From assembly GCA_018907035.1 (NCBI GenBank), contig JACCIC010000053.1, forward strand, positions 551,501-615,500: DNA of 64,000 bases, written 5' to 3'. Below are positions 25,668-37,736 of the stretch, in pieces (within the stretch, counting starts at the first letter, position 1; every line of letters starts with the position of its first letter). Position numbers and translations under genes: made by a program. The DNA comes from Sycobia sp. Sy_11 (lineage: Eukaryota; Arthropoda; Insecta; Hymenoptera; Epichrysomallidae). The notes under the pieces were generated by a model. The model was not told where the DNA came from. It saw only the letters and a list, made by a program, of their open reading frames with translations, and did not search any database.

Positions 25668-25731
25668 GGTATAAATATCTGCGATAAATAGAAGGCGTCC
25701 TTAGTTCGCTTCGATTCGCGTTATAGTAAAC
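25668..25731 (+). promoter_or_regulatory. AKR-c core promoter
   Basis: TATAAATA at 25670, GCGATAAA at 25681 and TTAGTT (initiator-like) at 25701 precede ATG 25732. Spacing matches the AKR-b promoter (31 and 62 bp from TATA). Confidence 0.7.
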
Positions 25732-26238
25732 ATGGCGACACGCAGGTTTGTTCACACATAGTTTCATCGAAATCGTGTAGGAAGACTTGTATTATTATTA
25801 TTATTATTATTTTTGTTTTATTAATCAAACGATACGATTTGAAATTCTTCGTATGACAATAATAATTTTGAATGGTAGAGCGAAAAAAAAATACAGGAAT
25901 CGTATCGATTAAATGCACAAAACTCAAATCACGTATATTTTAGCAATGTCGCGATTTAATCCACTGCACAATGAGCGATAATTTTTTAATTGTACTCGTA
26001 GAATAATGAAAATTACTACGCCCGATATACTTGCCTATGCAATATTTCTGCTCTACGTGAAATCACTTATTGCGAAAATTAACATTTTCTTGCACAGGAG
26101 TCATTGCAGAACTTGCCTCCTTGGATTAGCCGTGGTCGTGATCTCCGCAGCATCGGTCTCAGCCGGCATCCCGACGATAAAACTTACTTCCGGCAATGAA
26201 ATTCCGGTTGTGGGACTGGGAACGTGGCAGGTGAGTTA

Positions 26239-26287
<49 letters not shown>

Positions 26288-29200
26288 GTATGAAGCTTTG
26301 GCGGATTTAAGTTTGAAATTTCCATGGATGCTATAATAATGTGGAACTCTTCCTTAAAAATTATTGAAAAAGTCATTGCGATTATGAATAATAATTTATT
26401 CACTGGTTATTTACTTATTTATATTAATTTACAAAAAATTCCTTATTTAATTATTATTATAGCTTTTCTGTATAACTGGATTTCAGATATATTTATTCTT
26501 AGGATAATTGATAAATAAATTAATGGGATATTTTTGAAAGTAAAATAATTTCATTCTAGGATTGGAGTTAAAATAGTTTCCAGAAATATAGTTACTATTC
26601 GATTAAGATTTCATAATGATTCGGACACGACTAAGTTCTGAAAAGATATTTTACTATCTTCGTAAATGATAATTCCTCGGTTCTCCACTCCTTTCTTCTG
26701 TTTCGTTTTTTTTTTTTTTTTAGAACGCAAGTAAAATTTTATCCCGTAAACTGCACAATTCATTTAGCATTTCTACATAAATTATATTTTATAATTTGCT
26801 TTCTGACATCAGCATACCGTTAAACTTTCGGCTTTTCTCCCCCGCTTTGTATAATAAATTTAAGCTTATATTTTACGGGGGCATTTATTTTTTGGAAATC
26901 CATGGGCAGATATCTAACAAATGTATTTCCGCAGATTCATGATTACTTTTTATACCCTTCATCTTGAAATAGTTAACAATAAGAAATAGTGATTTTTTCG
27001 AAGGGCTTCAATAAAATGCAATTCATTACGTTGCAAAGTTTATGTATATCTACGATTTGCTGCTTTCTTTAGACTGGAATGAAAATAAATAAAATAAATA
27101 ACAGAATTTACATTGATTTTTCACATAAATAACAATAATACAAAATTTTTTAAATATATATCGAATTATCGGTAAAGGACGCTTATAGCTCAAATTGAGA
27201 ATTAAGAACTTGCGTGTCGCTCTTACTTATTTTTAGTATGATTGTTTAATTGTATAATAATTCAAAGATACGTCTTTTATTATAATTGGATTCTTTATCT
27301 AGAATCGCTTTGTTTGTCTAATAATTAATTTTGTAGATCACTTCAGAAATATTCTCTTGTTTAGTTTTATCCTTTTATCGTTGGGTAACTTTATCTAATT
27401 TTTGTTTAAAATTTAGTTCTTATATTAAATTTTTTAAATTATTTTTAACTTTAACAATTTGAAAAAAGATCCTTATCGTAAAGCGATACTAAGTATTTCC
27501 GTAAAGCTCTCAGCGTTAATAAAAAGTAAATTTATTGCTCTATTAAATAGTTTCTATCTTTAATAATCAGCTGAAACCGGAGGATATGGATAGAGCAATA
27601 ATGGCTGCACTTGAAAACGGCTACACACACTTCGATACCGCATTTGTTTACCAAAATGAAGAGGCTATTGGTCGAAGTTTGAAAAAATGGTTTGACAAAG
27701 GTGGAAAGCGCGAGGATTTATTTATTACTACTAAGGTAAAGTATACATTTATTATTTAATTCTGCTCTCAATCCAGTGATATCTTTTAGTTCTTATTATT
27801 TTATTATTGGAATTACCCAAATGACATAAAAAAAATTCATTTGACTTTTAACTAGTAGGAGGGGTATTCAAAAACTAAGTTTCCCTGTGCTGAGAAAAAA
27901 ATAAAACACTAATTTCAGGCTATTAAAATACTTGGTCTATATTCTTTTACTCTGAAACTATTTTTTTACGTAGTCACCTTAGCCGTCAATATATTTTTTG
28001 TATCTGTTTGTAAGTTTAAGTAAAACCTCCTTTAAAAAAATGTCATGCCCTCTTTTTAAATACACGATTAACGATTTTTTCGATTTTGTTAATTAAAGCA
28101 AAGCTGCATTTCGGGATTTGCATGATGAACCCACCTTACATCTCCTGACATAATACGTGAGTAAAGATTATTGCCTGCATTCCCAAGCATTTAAAAAAAC
28201 TTTTAAGCGGCGTGAAGTCCTTTTTGTTTATGATTATTTGAAAGCAGGCGTGGGAACCCATCTTTAATGTAACCAAGGGCACAAACTTTTCCAACAATAT
28301 TGTATGGATTGAAGTTGGGTGAATTTGATATTCAGGAGGCATTACTTGTAAAATCTCATCAATACTCCATCGTCTATGTTCCTGAATAATTTTTTCGACC
28401 ATTGCAATCGCATCGTCGGTAATGGCTCTTTTTTGGACGTCCTGCACGCTGCTCAACGTGCAATTCTGCTCGTCCCTCGAGAAAAACTGTGCACTATCTT
28501 CGCACCATCTGCACACTCATACAGTTTTTACCGTAAATAGAATAAAACTTATCAATTCACTGTGAATCTGATTGCCATTTAAATTTTTTGTAGTTAAAAA
28601 GGGACAACCGCACGTAATTCACAATCGAATCCGCTTTGCGTTAGTAGCTCCATGATTGTCGAGCTCATGCAGCTGAAAAAAGTATTTTTGGATACAAAAA
28701 CAATTCCGGTCTTATCGATAGAAGCTAAACTGAAACTATAATCAGCTCAAGTCCGCTGATAGGCGTTTAAGAGAAACTCCAAACTAGGGAAACTTACTTT
28801 TTCAATAGCCCACGTAAAAAAGTACATGTTTTTTTTTAATTAATTTTCATTACTTGTGTACTCTAAAAGAACTGAACAAGCTATTTTTTTCTATGGTTAC
28901 TTACACTTTTCCTCTTTTAAACATTTTAACTTTACCACTGCATATAAAGAATGATATTTACAGACAAAATTCTATTGAACTGACGTCCCAAGATATACGT
29001 AATTTTTAAGTTATTTTTCACCGAAGTTCAGCCTAATTTACGCACTTGGTATAACAAATGCCATACAGTGGCGCAAAATACAAAAGCCCAAAAAATACTT
29101 TCGACCCAGAAAATATTGATTATATATGATGGGGAAATCATTTGCGTCAAATTTTTTTTCGAATCAAAATTGATTGAATAATATTAGTATGGTAATTTTT

Positions 29201-31568
29201 TGCCTGAAATCTTATTGGGCTGTATATATTAAAATTGTCATATCTTGATTTAGTTGCCAGATTATGGAAACAGAGCGTCTGAAGTCGAATCATATCTGAA
29301 GCTCTCGCTAGAGCGACTTGGCTTGCAGTACGTTGATTTGTACTTGGTTCACGTACCCTTTGGCTTTATAAAAGATAAAAGCGAATACCAATCTGCTAAA
29401 AATGAAGACGGAAGTCTGGTGATAGATCCGAACACAGATCATATTGCAATATGGAAGGTATATGACTTAATTTTTAATAATGGAGGTGGTCAAATAATTA
29501 TGGATAGTTTTTAATGGTATGAAAAAACTTACGTATTAATATATAGGAAATGGAAGCACAATTTAGAAGCGGAAGAACAAAATCAATTGGCGTCAGTAAT
29601 TTCAATGAAACACAACTATTAAATATCATAAACCATGCAACAATCCAGCCTTCTAATCTTCAGGTAATAACAGAAATATGCTGATATTCTTTATTTTTTT
29701 TCTTGAAATAGGAAAAGTATTGTAAAAGAATTCTAAAAGTAGCTGCCGTACACTTGTAAATATTGTAATAATATAGTAACAAAATAGTAGTTAAAATTTT
29801 AATTAATAATAGAGTATTATTTATTTGTATTTATGACAAGAACAATAAATCAAAAAACAACTGCGGAAGATAATTACAGGTCTTCTATGCAATTTCTGGG
29901 ATGATAAACGAAATCCATTTGGTATTTTCATCCGACACGTCAGGAGTGTCCTGCGTTTAGAACAAAAGTCTCCAGTAACATCTTATATAACACGATCTTA
30001 TATACATATTATAAAAATGTAATTCTCGAATCACCTAAGCCTCACATACTAATCCAAGAATTGCAATTTCAATAGTGCCTTTAGTTTGTTGAATATGCGG
30101 AAAACTCCTAGTCGGCTAGAACCAAATGCTCGATGGATTTGAATTTATAACATCTCAAAAAACAGCTATGCGACGTATAATAATTATCTTGCGTAATTTT
30201 TTTTTGGTTCATTTATGGCCATATGCTATTTGTTAAAACGACGTCATTAATCGTTAATCTAAAATTTTTAAGAACTATGTGTCTCCGGTTTTCTGAATGG
30301 TAATTTTAACTTTATTAAAATTTGTAGTTTAGTTTAAATAAATTAAAACTAATCCCATTTTTCTATCATTAGATTTTGTTTACTATAACCTCTTTTATAT
30401 GCAGTTTTGTAACAATGAGAGAATAATCATTTTAATATATTGTTACAATCCAAAATGTAAAGTTCATTCAATCACAAGACTATCAGGACGTTTCATTTCG
30501 TTACTAAAGTAAAATAATTCATGATTAAGGATCAAAAATAGCACAATCTAATTCCTGCGTTAAAAGGCAGCCACAATACAGTTCCTTTATATAGAAAACT
30601 AACTAAACTTTCTTTAACTTCGTGATGAAAAATAGCGCACGTTTCTTTTCATTTCCAGATTTCGGATTGAAAATCAATACGTCTCGATTAATCTGAATGA
30701 GACTCATTTAGTTCTACAAATAATATCTGCCTTTGTTCATGCTTTAACAAAAAATGTTTAATTATAGCTCATATAAATATTATATTAATGCAAATCTTAC
30801 TAATGGACTTTTTACTATTGTTGAATATTAATTTAAATTTAAGGTTGAACTACAAGCATACAATCAGCAAAGGCCACTTCGAGAACTATGTGCCAAGCAC
30901 AACATCAGCGTCACGGGTTACAGTACTTTGGGATCCCCTGGTTCGGATCCATCGGTAAAGACAGGAGAGAGCTTGCAGTTACCTAAATTATTGGAGCATC
31001 AAACAGTCCAGAAAATTGCCGAAAATCACAATAAGTCATCGGCCCAGGTGCTGTTGCGACACGCCGTTCAAGGCGGCGTCATTGTCATACCTAAGAGCTC
31101 GCATTCAAAGAGGATCCAAGCTAACATTGATATTTTCAACTTTGAATTAACTGAGGATGAAATGAATGAATTGAATAATTTGGATAAAGGAGATGACGGA
31201 AGATTAATTAACTTTTTTTTGTTTAAAGGGTAAGGTCAATGTATGATTTTATTAAATTTTCTTCTATTCAAATTTTATTAAATTTTCAATAGCAACCAAT
31301 AAGACATTGCCCGCTGTCAAATAGTAAATTGATACAGTTGATATATCATAATATCTAGAAACTAGTAATATGCATTGTCATTATTTGAACATGCAGTGTA
31401 AAGATACATTTTTAAGCTATTTTTAAAATATATTTTAAAAACTTGATAGGGAACTGATATTACAAAATTTATATGTACTTTTTTTAAAATTATATTTCTA
31501 TTTTTTTTCACAGCGTTGTAAAACATCCTCAATATCCATTCCCGAATCAACTGAAGAAAAATTCATAG
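25732..31568 (+). CDS. Secreted-type aldo-keto reductase AKR-c, 7 exons
   Basis: Exons 25732..25745, 26098..26230, 27571..27735, 29254..29457, 29547..29663, 30844..31229 and 31514..31568 give 357 aa. The 14-nt first exon (MATR plus AG) splices with a normal GT to a signal-peptide exon (CLLGLAVVVISAASVSA, likely cleaved before GIPT). The AKR barrel follows: GLGTWQ, Asp and Tyr in HFDTAFVYQNEEAIG, Lys in LFITTK, His in YLVHVPFG, SNFNE, and IPKSSHSKRI. Differences from AKR-a are VPFG after the tetrad His and Gln for His in ELQAY. Without the 14-nt exon the signal-peptide exon has no ATG in the right place, so that exon is well supported. Intron 3 carries a transposon. Substrate unknown; the secretory route is inferred. 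Confidence 0.87.
26241..26284. repeat. (AT)n microsatellite
   Basis: About 22 AT units starting 10 bp after the AKR-c donor at 26231. Confidence 0.95.
26285..27570. other. Intron 2 of AKR-c, remainder
   Basis: About 1.3 kb AT-rich; nothing recognised. Confidence 0.6.
27858..28814 (-). mobile_element. mariner-like TIR element inside AKR-c intron 3
   Basis: Ends are imperfect inverted repeats of the form GGGNTATT.AAAAA.TAAGTTTCCC, next to TA on both sides (27856-27857 and 28815-28816). The minus strand has a decayed N-terminal transposase region (about 28510-28240) with a helix-turn-helix-like stretch, IIQEHRRWSIDEI...SIHTILLEKF, as in mariner transposases. At 957 bp it is shorter than an autonomous mariner, and I found no catalytic half. 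Confidence 0.65.
29664..30843. other. Intron 5 of AKR-c
   Basis: About 1.2 kb AT-rich; nothing recognised. Confidence 0.6.
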
Positions 31569-32264
31569 TTTTAAAAACATTTAACTGTGAATATTTGTGT
31601 AAAAAAGAAATACAGTTATTTTCCTTTCAATGATTATAACTGTAAAAGTTGGTGATGATCATTTGGACTTACTTTACAAATAAGGTTTCTGGAATTAATG
31701 TTGGAAGTTCTTATGCGATCTTTTCAATAGTTTCAGAATGATATATAGAATCTTCAAGGCAAAGAAGAGTTTCAACGTAAATAGCTTATACGAGTTTGAA
31801 CTGTTTATCAAATAATAGTATAAAATTTGACCACCGCTGTCACTTTGAAAGTCATGTCAAAATTCACTTTAAGTTTGAAACGAGGTTTTAAAAACATGAT
31901 TTTTATAACGAATTCTGACTATAATAGATGGTCAAGTAGCAACAAATGTTATATTGAATATACCATTCATGTCAGAATTGATTGTCATGTTTTTTTATCC
32001 CATATATACGTCCTGGACCATTACATTAACAGACCATTGTATGCATCTCCAGATTTATTTTCATTTAGACTATTATAATTACAAAATAACAAAATTTAAT
32101 CTCATTTTTGTTATAGCGATGTGAAAAATATAGCAGAAAACTGGTGTGTAAATTGAATTTTATTTTATGAGACTTTTATGCAGTTAGCTTCGTTCGAGAG
32201 TAAACTGTTATATAGAACGAGCCAAATAATCAACTTCACAATTCTGTAATGTACTAATTTACTT

Positions 32265-32266
<2 letters not shown>

Positions 32267-32318
<52 letters not shown>
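32267..32318. repeat. (TA)n microsatellite
   Basis: About 26 TA units. Confidence 0.95.
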
Positions 32319-32323
<5 letters not shown>

Positions 32324-32552
32324 TACTGCTCGTATATACAAAAAAAAATTCGATGTAATCACGTGCAAGACTATATTACAAATCTGATAAAATAATTAAA
32401 ATCTTAACTTTATATAGTCAATATGAGTAATTTATTAAGTACAATACAAGAAAAGGAAAAAAAATCATGGAATGAGCATGGAACTGTGACATAAAATAGA
32501 GAAAACAATTTTTAATATAAGTATTAGTAATATTTAATATAGAAAAAACTAC

Positions 32553-32555
<3 letters not shown>

Positions 32556-32601
<46 letters not shown>
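32556..32601. repeat. (AT)n microsatellite
   Basis: About 23 AT units, 240 bp from the previous tract. Confidence 0.95.
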
Positions 32602-32604
<3 letters not shown>

Positions 32605-33536
32605 ACAGATAAGAGATCCAGATCCAGTGAGATAATTCTGATTGCATGAAACATGAACCATGTAAAATTGTAGCACCTAATGCTTTCTTAGTCCAAAGAA
32701 ATAGTCTTGTATTATTTGCAATTAATGATACTCTTTAATTAAATTAGTCTAATCATTCTTTTTAAACAACATCCGTATTTGAGCATTGTATTCAAAGAAA
32801 GAATACCATTTTCATGAAAAAAGTTCTCATGAATGTCTGTCCGCAAATGAGTAGTTGGTTAGTTATTGTCAATTTTTCATTCGGTCAAATTTACGCGCAT
32901 TATCAAATGATTGCGATCTCAAAAAACGTGTTTTACCATTTGCTTAACTTTAATAGATCAGAATAATAATGATGATTCGGGCCTACGATGGTAGAGCGAA
33001 GGATTACTAAAATGGTGATCCAAGTTTAAATCTGGGCAGATTGGCACAAGCACGGCTGTAATAACATCTGCTTTGTTTACAAACATATCGTAGACCTCCA
33101 TCGCTGATTAGCACCGGTATTTGCAAGCATAAATAGAGCAACGTTAAACACCATTAAAAAAATTAATAATCACGATTCTAATATATTGTAATAATAATAG
33201 TAAATAATAATATTAGTATATAGATAACAATATATTTTTGAAAAGTATTATAAGACAAATTTGAATTTCTATATAATCATTTATTTTCGATTTTCGATAT
33301 CTTTTGATTCTTAGGATTAATTTTATCGTTCTTACACAGATAATTAATCTATGTTAATAATTAAGAATTCATTATCCATATTCCATACATCTTTACACAA
33401 ATAGTTTACGATAATGATTCAATAATGTTGAAATGCAAAAGCCAATCTTGCTCCAGACATTCGTGAATTGTCTTGTGCTATTCTTCAAAAATATATTGCC
33501 TATATCTACTAATATTATTGTTCCTGTATAATGTGC

Positions 33537-34330
33537 TCACATTGCCAAAATGTAAATTAAAGGATGAGAGAACGAGGTATTACCTCTACGTTGTTTTCTT
33601 CCTGGTAAGTACGAATTATTCTTACAGTATAAGGGGGTGGGTGAATTATCCCGCATCAAGATAAAATTACGGCCCATTTTCCGACGTATTGGAATTACGT
33701 GAGAACGTAAAACTTCGTTTATGTAACGTCCCGCTATTAGTCCTGGAGGTGGGATAATCACTAGATCCGATCGATATTTCATTGATATTCCACTCCATGT
33801 CATAATGGATCGTGCACAAACGCTCGATTTGGATCAACGTGATTTTGTGCAATACGTTGTCGTCTGCGTCAATAAATTCGCAACAAAGCATCGTTTCCAT
33901 AAAGGCAAAATCGAGATTCACCTGTAAAAAAACATGTCTCCTCTCTTCAGGTACGAAATGTTGATAATGACAGGCTCGTTGGTATACTGCTTCCAAATTA
34001 GGCATTCTAGCACGAATTCGTCATCGAAAACCGCTTTCGTGAAGGTGACTTCTTATTGGTTGAGCACTAATTCGCCTACCTGTTAAAGCATTATTCCCAA
34101 TTTGTCGCGTAATCTTACTTGGATCAACAGGGTTTTATTAACAATATTACGATCCTCTTGATTCGTCGGAATCTTATGTCGACTTTGACCAAGCCTCTGA
34201 CGATTAGAACTTGTGTTTTCATACCGAGTAGAAACCTCTAACACCATTGACTGATGAATCTTCACTCATATGGATATATGGCTTTGACTCTGGCTGTTCC
34301 TCTTCTAGCAGGGAGCAATTTGAGCAGCTT
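33537..34330 (-). mobile_element. Tc1-like transposase relic
   Basis: Minus-strand fragments read in transposase order. First comes a helix-turn-helix part with a SNRQRLGQSRHKIPTNQEDR arginine-rich stretch (34265-34083). A frameshifted middle follows. Last is a catalytic block with IMTWSGIS, DLVIIPPPGL.AGRYINEVL and FILMRDNSPTPL (33800-33610). The last corresponds to the second catalytic Asp region (usually DNARPH) of Tc1-group DDE transposases, with ARPH degraded. Several frameshifts; no clear terminal repeats found. Confidence 0.6.
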
Positions 34331-35592
34331 GGATTTCAGTAAGTTGACGTATTTCGATTAAGAATACGTTACTGTAATTTTTATTGCAATGACCGTTATA
34401 TGATAAAATTAATGTGTAATGATCAGTCATCTTAACTCTTGGCTAGTATGCAGTCTTAAATTTTTACTTTATTTTTTTTAATTGACTTGTCCGTAGAGTT
34501 CATAATTTTACCAAAAATGTGAAGGTGCAATGTTAAACGTAGTGGTATTATTTCAAATAAAGCTAAACTTTGCATCGATTAATTTAAAAAGAAATGAAAT
34601 AACAAATAGCAGAACGACTTCTTCATTCATGAGGGATTAGGATAGCTCCCCGAGTACAAAGTTGTTAATTATAATTTGATAATTTTTCAGGGCTACATAT
34701 CGAACAATACAGAGGACAGCGGTACTTAGTATCGTCTTTTTAAAAAATACTAGTTGGAAAATGTACTTTAAGATGGTATTTATGGATTGCTAAAACAAAT
34801 TATTGATAATCCAGGTAATCATGCAAACTATTGTATTTTTAAGAAAAAAAGTTGATAGGTCTCATTAAGACATAGCAATGTAGCATTATCTCGCAATTAT
34901 TGGACATAATTTTTTCCTGACAATACAATTAATTCCCTAAAAAACGAAAAAAATTATTTCAATACGATGAATATTAACAAGGTTACATACATTTGAAAAA
35001 TGGCAATTTTTCGATGAAAAATTTTGTTGCGGAAGTGTATAATTCATCATTTTAATCGAAATCTTCGCAAAATTACATAAATGTAAGTTTTTGATTGATA
35101 ATCGTAGTGCAAAAATTATCCAAGTTACGAATAATTATCTGCATGGTTAAATTTATAATTATTATGGTTCGGCCTTATATAATTAGGATTTGTATATTTG
35201 TTTAAATATCTTTACATTGATCACAATTATACATTATATGAGGGCAGGACAACAATATAGTAACAAATCGTGAAAGTTAAATTGAAAATTTGTATGATAA
35301 TAAATAGATAATTTTTTTTCGTCCTCGTGTATATATGCGATATAATGGGAGTATATTTTTATTAGTTTGAGATTTAGTTATTATTTAGGCGTTGTTTCAT
35401 TTTTCGAATGGCCATGCATTGATTTCACGTACGTCATAGACAGAAAAAAAATGTATTAATGCAGTTTTTGAACTGTTGGCCAAATATGCACATATAATAT
35501 CAAATTCAAAACAGTGTATGATTAAGGACATTTTACATGTTAAAATTAGTTATATCTAGGAATCGTCGGCGCCTTGGCAAATCCGCATCTCA
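34331..35592. other. Spacer
   Basis: AT-rich, nothing recognised. Confidence 0.6.
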
Positions 35593-35660
35593 AATGATCA
35601 ACGAGGTTAAGCAGCATTCGCCACAACCACTACTTGGACGGGTGACCGCGCGGACTTTGT
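35593..35660 (+). pseudogene. 5S rRNA-like fragment (pseudogene or SINE3-type head)
   Basis: TGATCAACGAGGTTAAGCAG, then ACTACTTGGACGGGTGACCG, line up with the internal control region of 5S rRNA (GATCACCGAAATTAAGCAGC and GTACTTAGATGGG.GACCGC in insects). Only the 3' half is visible and it has many substitutions, so it is not a functional 5S gene. It could be the promoter-bearing head of a 5S-derived SINE. Confidence 0.65.
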
Positions 35661-37709
35661 TGATTTGTTGATTCATATGCTCTATAATATGAGCAGGAGG
35701 ATATAAATCACTGGCAGATTCGGTATCCCAGCTTAAGAAATGTGACACAGGTATCAAATTTAAGCAGTTTGAATACACCAACCACTCCGGAGCGGCTTTT
35801 TCCAAATCGGCATTTATACCACTGGATTCTGTCATCGGTTTTCTGTGCTCCATAGGCAGAACTCTGGGCACATGCGCAGTAGATGCGAGGTGCAGGTTTG
35901 TTACTGAGCGAGATACGACTGGGAAAGAAAAATGTATTTGAAGTTGTGGAAACTTAATTATTGTCGGATAAGCGCTAGGCCAAGAAGCTGCGAGGAAACC
36001 AAGAAATTCTTTTATATATCTGGGAATCATCTACTTATACACAACCAAAATGCAGCTAGTTTTATTAAAATTTTTAATACGGATATCCCTCATCAAGTTT
36101 TGAACATTTCGAAAAATTCATTTTTTTGCAAGTTTATGCTTGCCCATTACATTACAAAATAAGTAGAAATATACTTGGAAACACTTTAATGGGAAATAAA
36201 CGTTTATGCAACTGACGAAATCTCAAGATTTTGCTCTTGTGTGACTGATTATCCATGCGATCAAATATAATATTTTGTATGAATAGAGATGCCCAACTTA
36301 TTTCTTATAAAAATTATTAAAAAATGGGACAATTCGTGGATTTCATCGAAAATTCTCCCAATATAATATTTGTTTACTATACAAAAAATAATTATAAGTA
36401 GTAGAAAATAACACTTAACACTTCAGAATATTTTTTACGAAAAAATGCTACGAATTATTTCCAATGCACTCAATAAAATTTAAAAAATTTGTAATACTTA
36501 ATTTTGGTACGAAGTTTTGTTCATTATTTGCGTATCGCACTATTTTACTCCATTTAGAACCCCTGTCCCCATTATTATCTACCTGAAATTTTTTATTTCA
36601 ATTATTTTTTATTTTTTCTGAAACTACAATTAAAATTACGTAACACTCTCTTTCCTTGAATCGTTACGTCATTTTTTCGTAAATAATTTATTTTATTTTA
36701 CTACTATATCTTGAGGTTAAAATGGTATATTTAAAAATCTGATTAAATATTAAAATATTTTGTATTTTAATTAATATTTTAAAAACATAAATATTTTTTA
36801 TTTTGAAAAATAGCCATCCCTGTAAATTATCTAAATACATCAGAAATGAGTACGTAATCGATTTATCAGTTCAGCACTATTCGAACAAAAATTCTGATTT
36901 ATTCGATTCGGTCTGAGTGATTAGTTCGATGGACAGTTTGGAAAGGAGTTTTTCATTATGTTTCATTTAGTCCGAGTATTCTTGATACTATGACTTTCGC
37001 AATAATTTTTTTCTTTACACTTAGCTGTACTAGATATAGAAAGATCACAAGTTTATTCTAAAATTATAAATTGTATATTTATATAATTGTCCATTAAAAT
37101 TTATAAAGAACGAAAAAATACAAAATTTGGAGCGCGCGCGCGCGTGTGTGTACTATGTGTGTGTATTCGTGATTTCATTACGCTATAATGGCGAGTAATA
37201 ACTCTCATAAAATATCTGAAAAATTTTTTTCTTTCATTAGTTTCCTCTAGTTTTGGTACTATTATCACAGCAACGATTGATATTTCCCGTATAGCAATGC
37301 AAAGATTGTATATTTGCTCAATTAATTTAACGACCATCAAGTTTCGAACAATTCTCAATTACAGAAAAATTACATAACTCGTGTGGTTTCATGTTTCGCT
37401 TCCTTCTCATCGCGTTGTTTAACGTAATATTTATATGTACTGTATAATCCTTCGCTGAATGATCCATACGTAATTAATGAAGGGTCCTTTTTATAGTGTA
37501 GAAATTTTGGACGTTTCACGATCAGGAGACTGCGTGTTTTTCCACCTAAATTTATTTACGTGATACGTTAGATTTTCAATTTCAGTCATACAAGCGACGT
37601 TGCCGCTCATGGTGTTATTAATAAAAATTGCAAGGCCATAAATTCAAACACGTCAAAAATTAAGAATTTGCATACGTAAATATTTCGTGAGTAAAAGAGG
37701 GATACCACC

Positions 37710-37736
37710 CCTCCCCTCTCTCTCTCTCTCTCTCTT
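37710..37736. repeat. (CT)n microsatellite
   Basis: Pyrimidine-only run, mostly CT dinucleotides. Confidence 0.9.

Larger units (their letters stand above)
31569..33530. other. Spacer after AKR-c
   Basis: AT-rich, with two (TA)n tracts (32267-32318 and 32556-32601). No gene recognised. Confidence 0.6.

Noticed and set aside
35590..36030. 146-codon minus-strand open frame overlapping the 5S-like segment
   Set aside because: Considered as a retrotransposon pol fragment because of LGFLAASWP-like wording, but the match is too weak to annotate.
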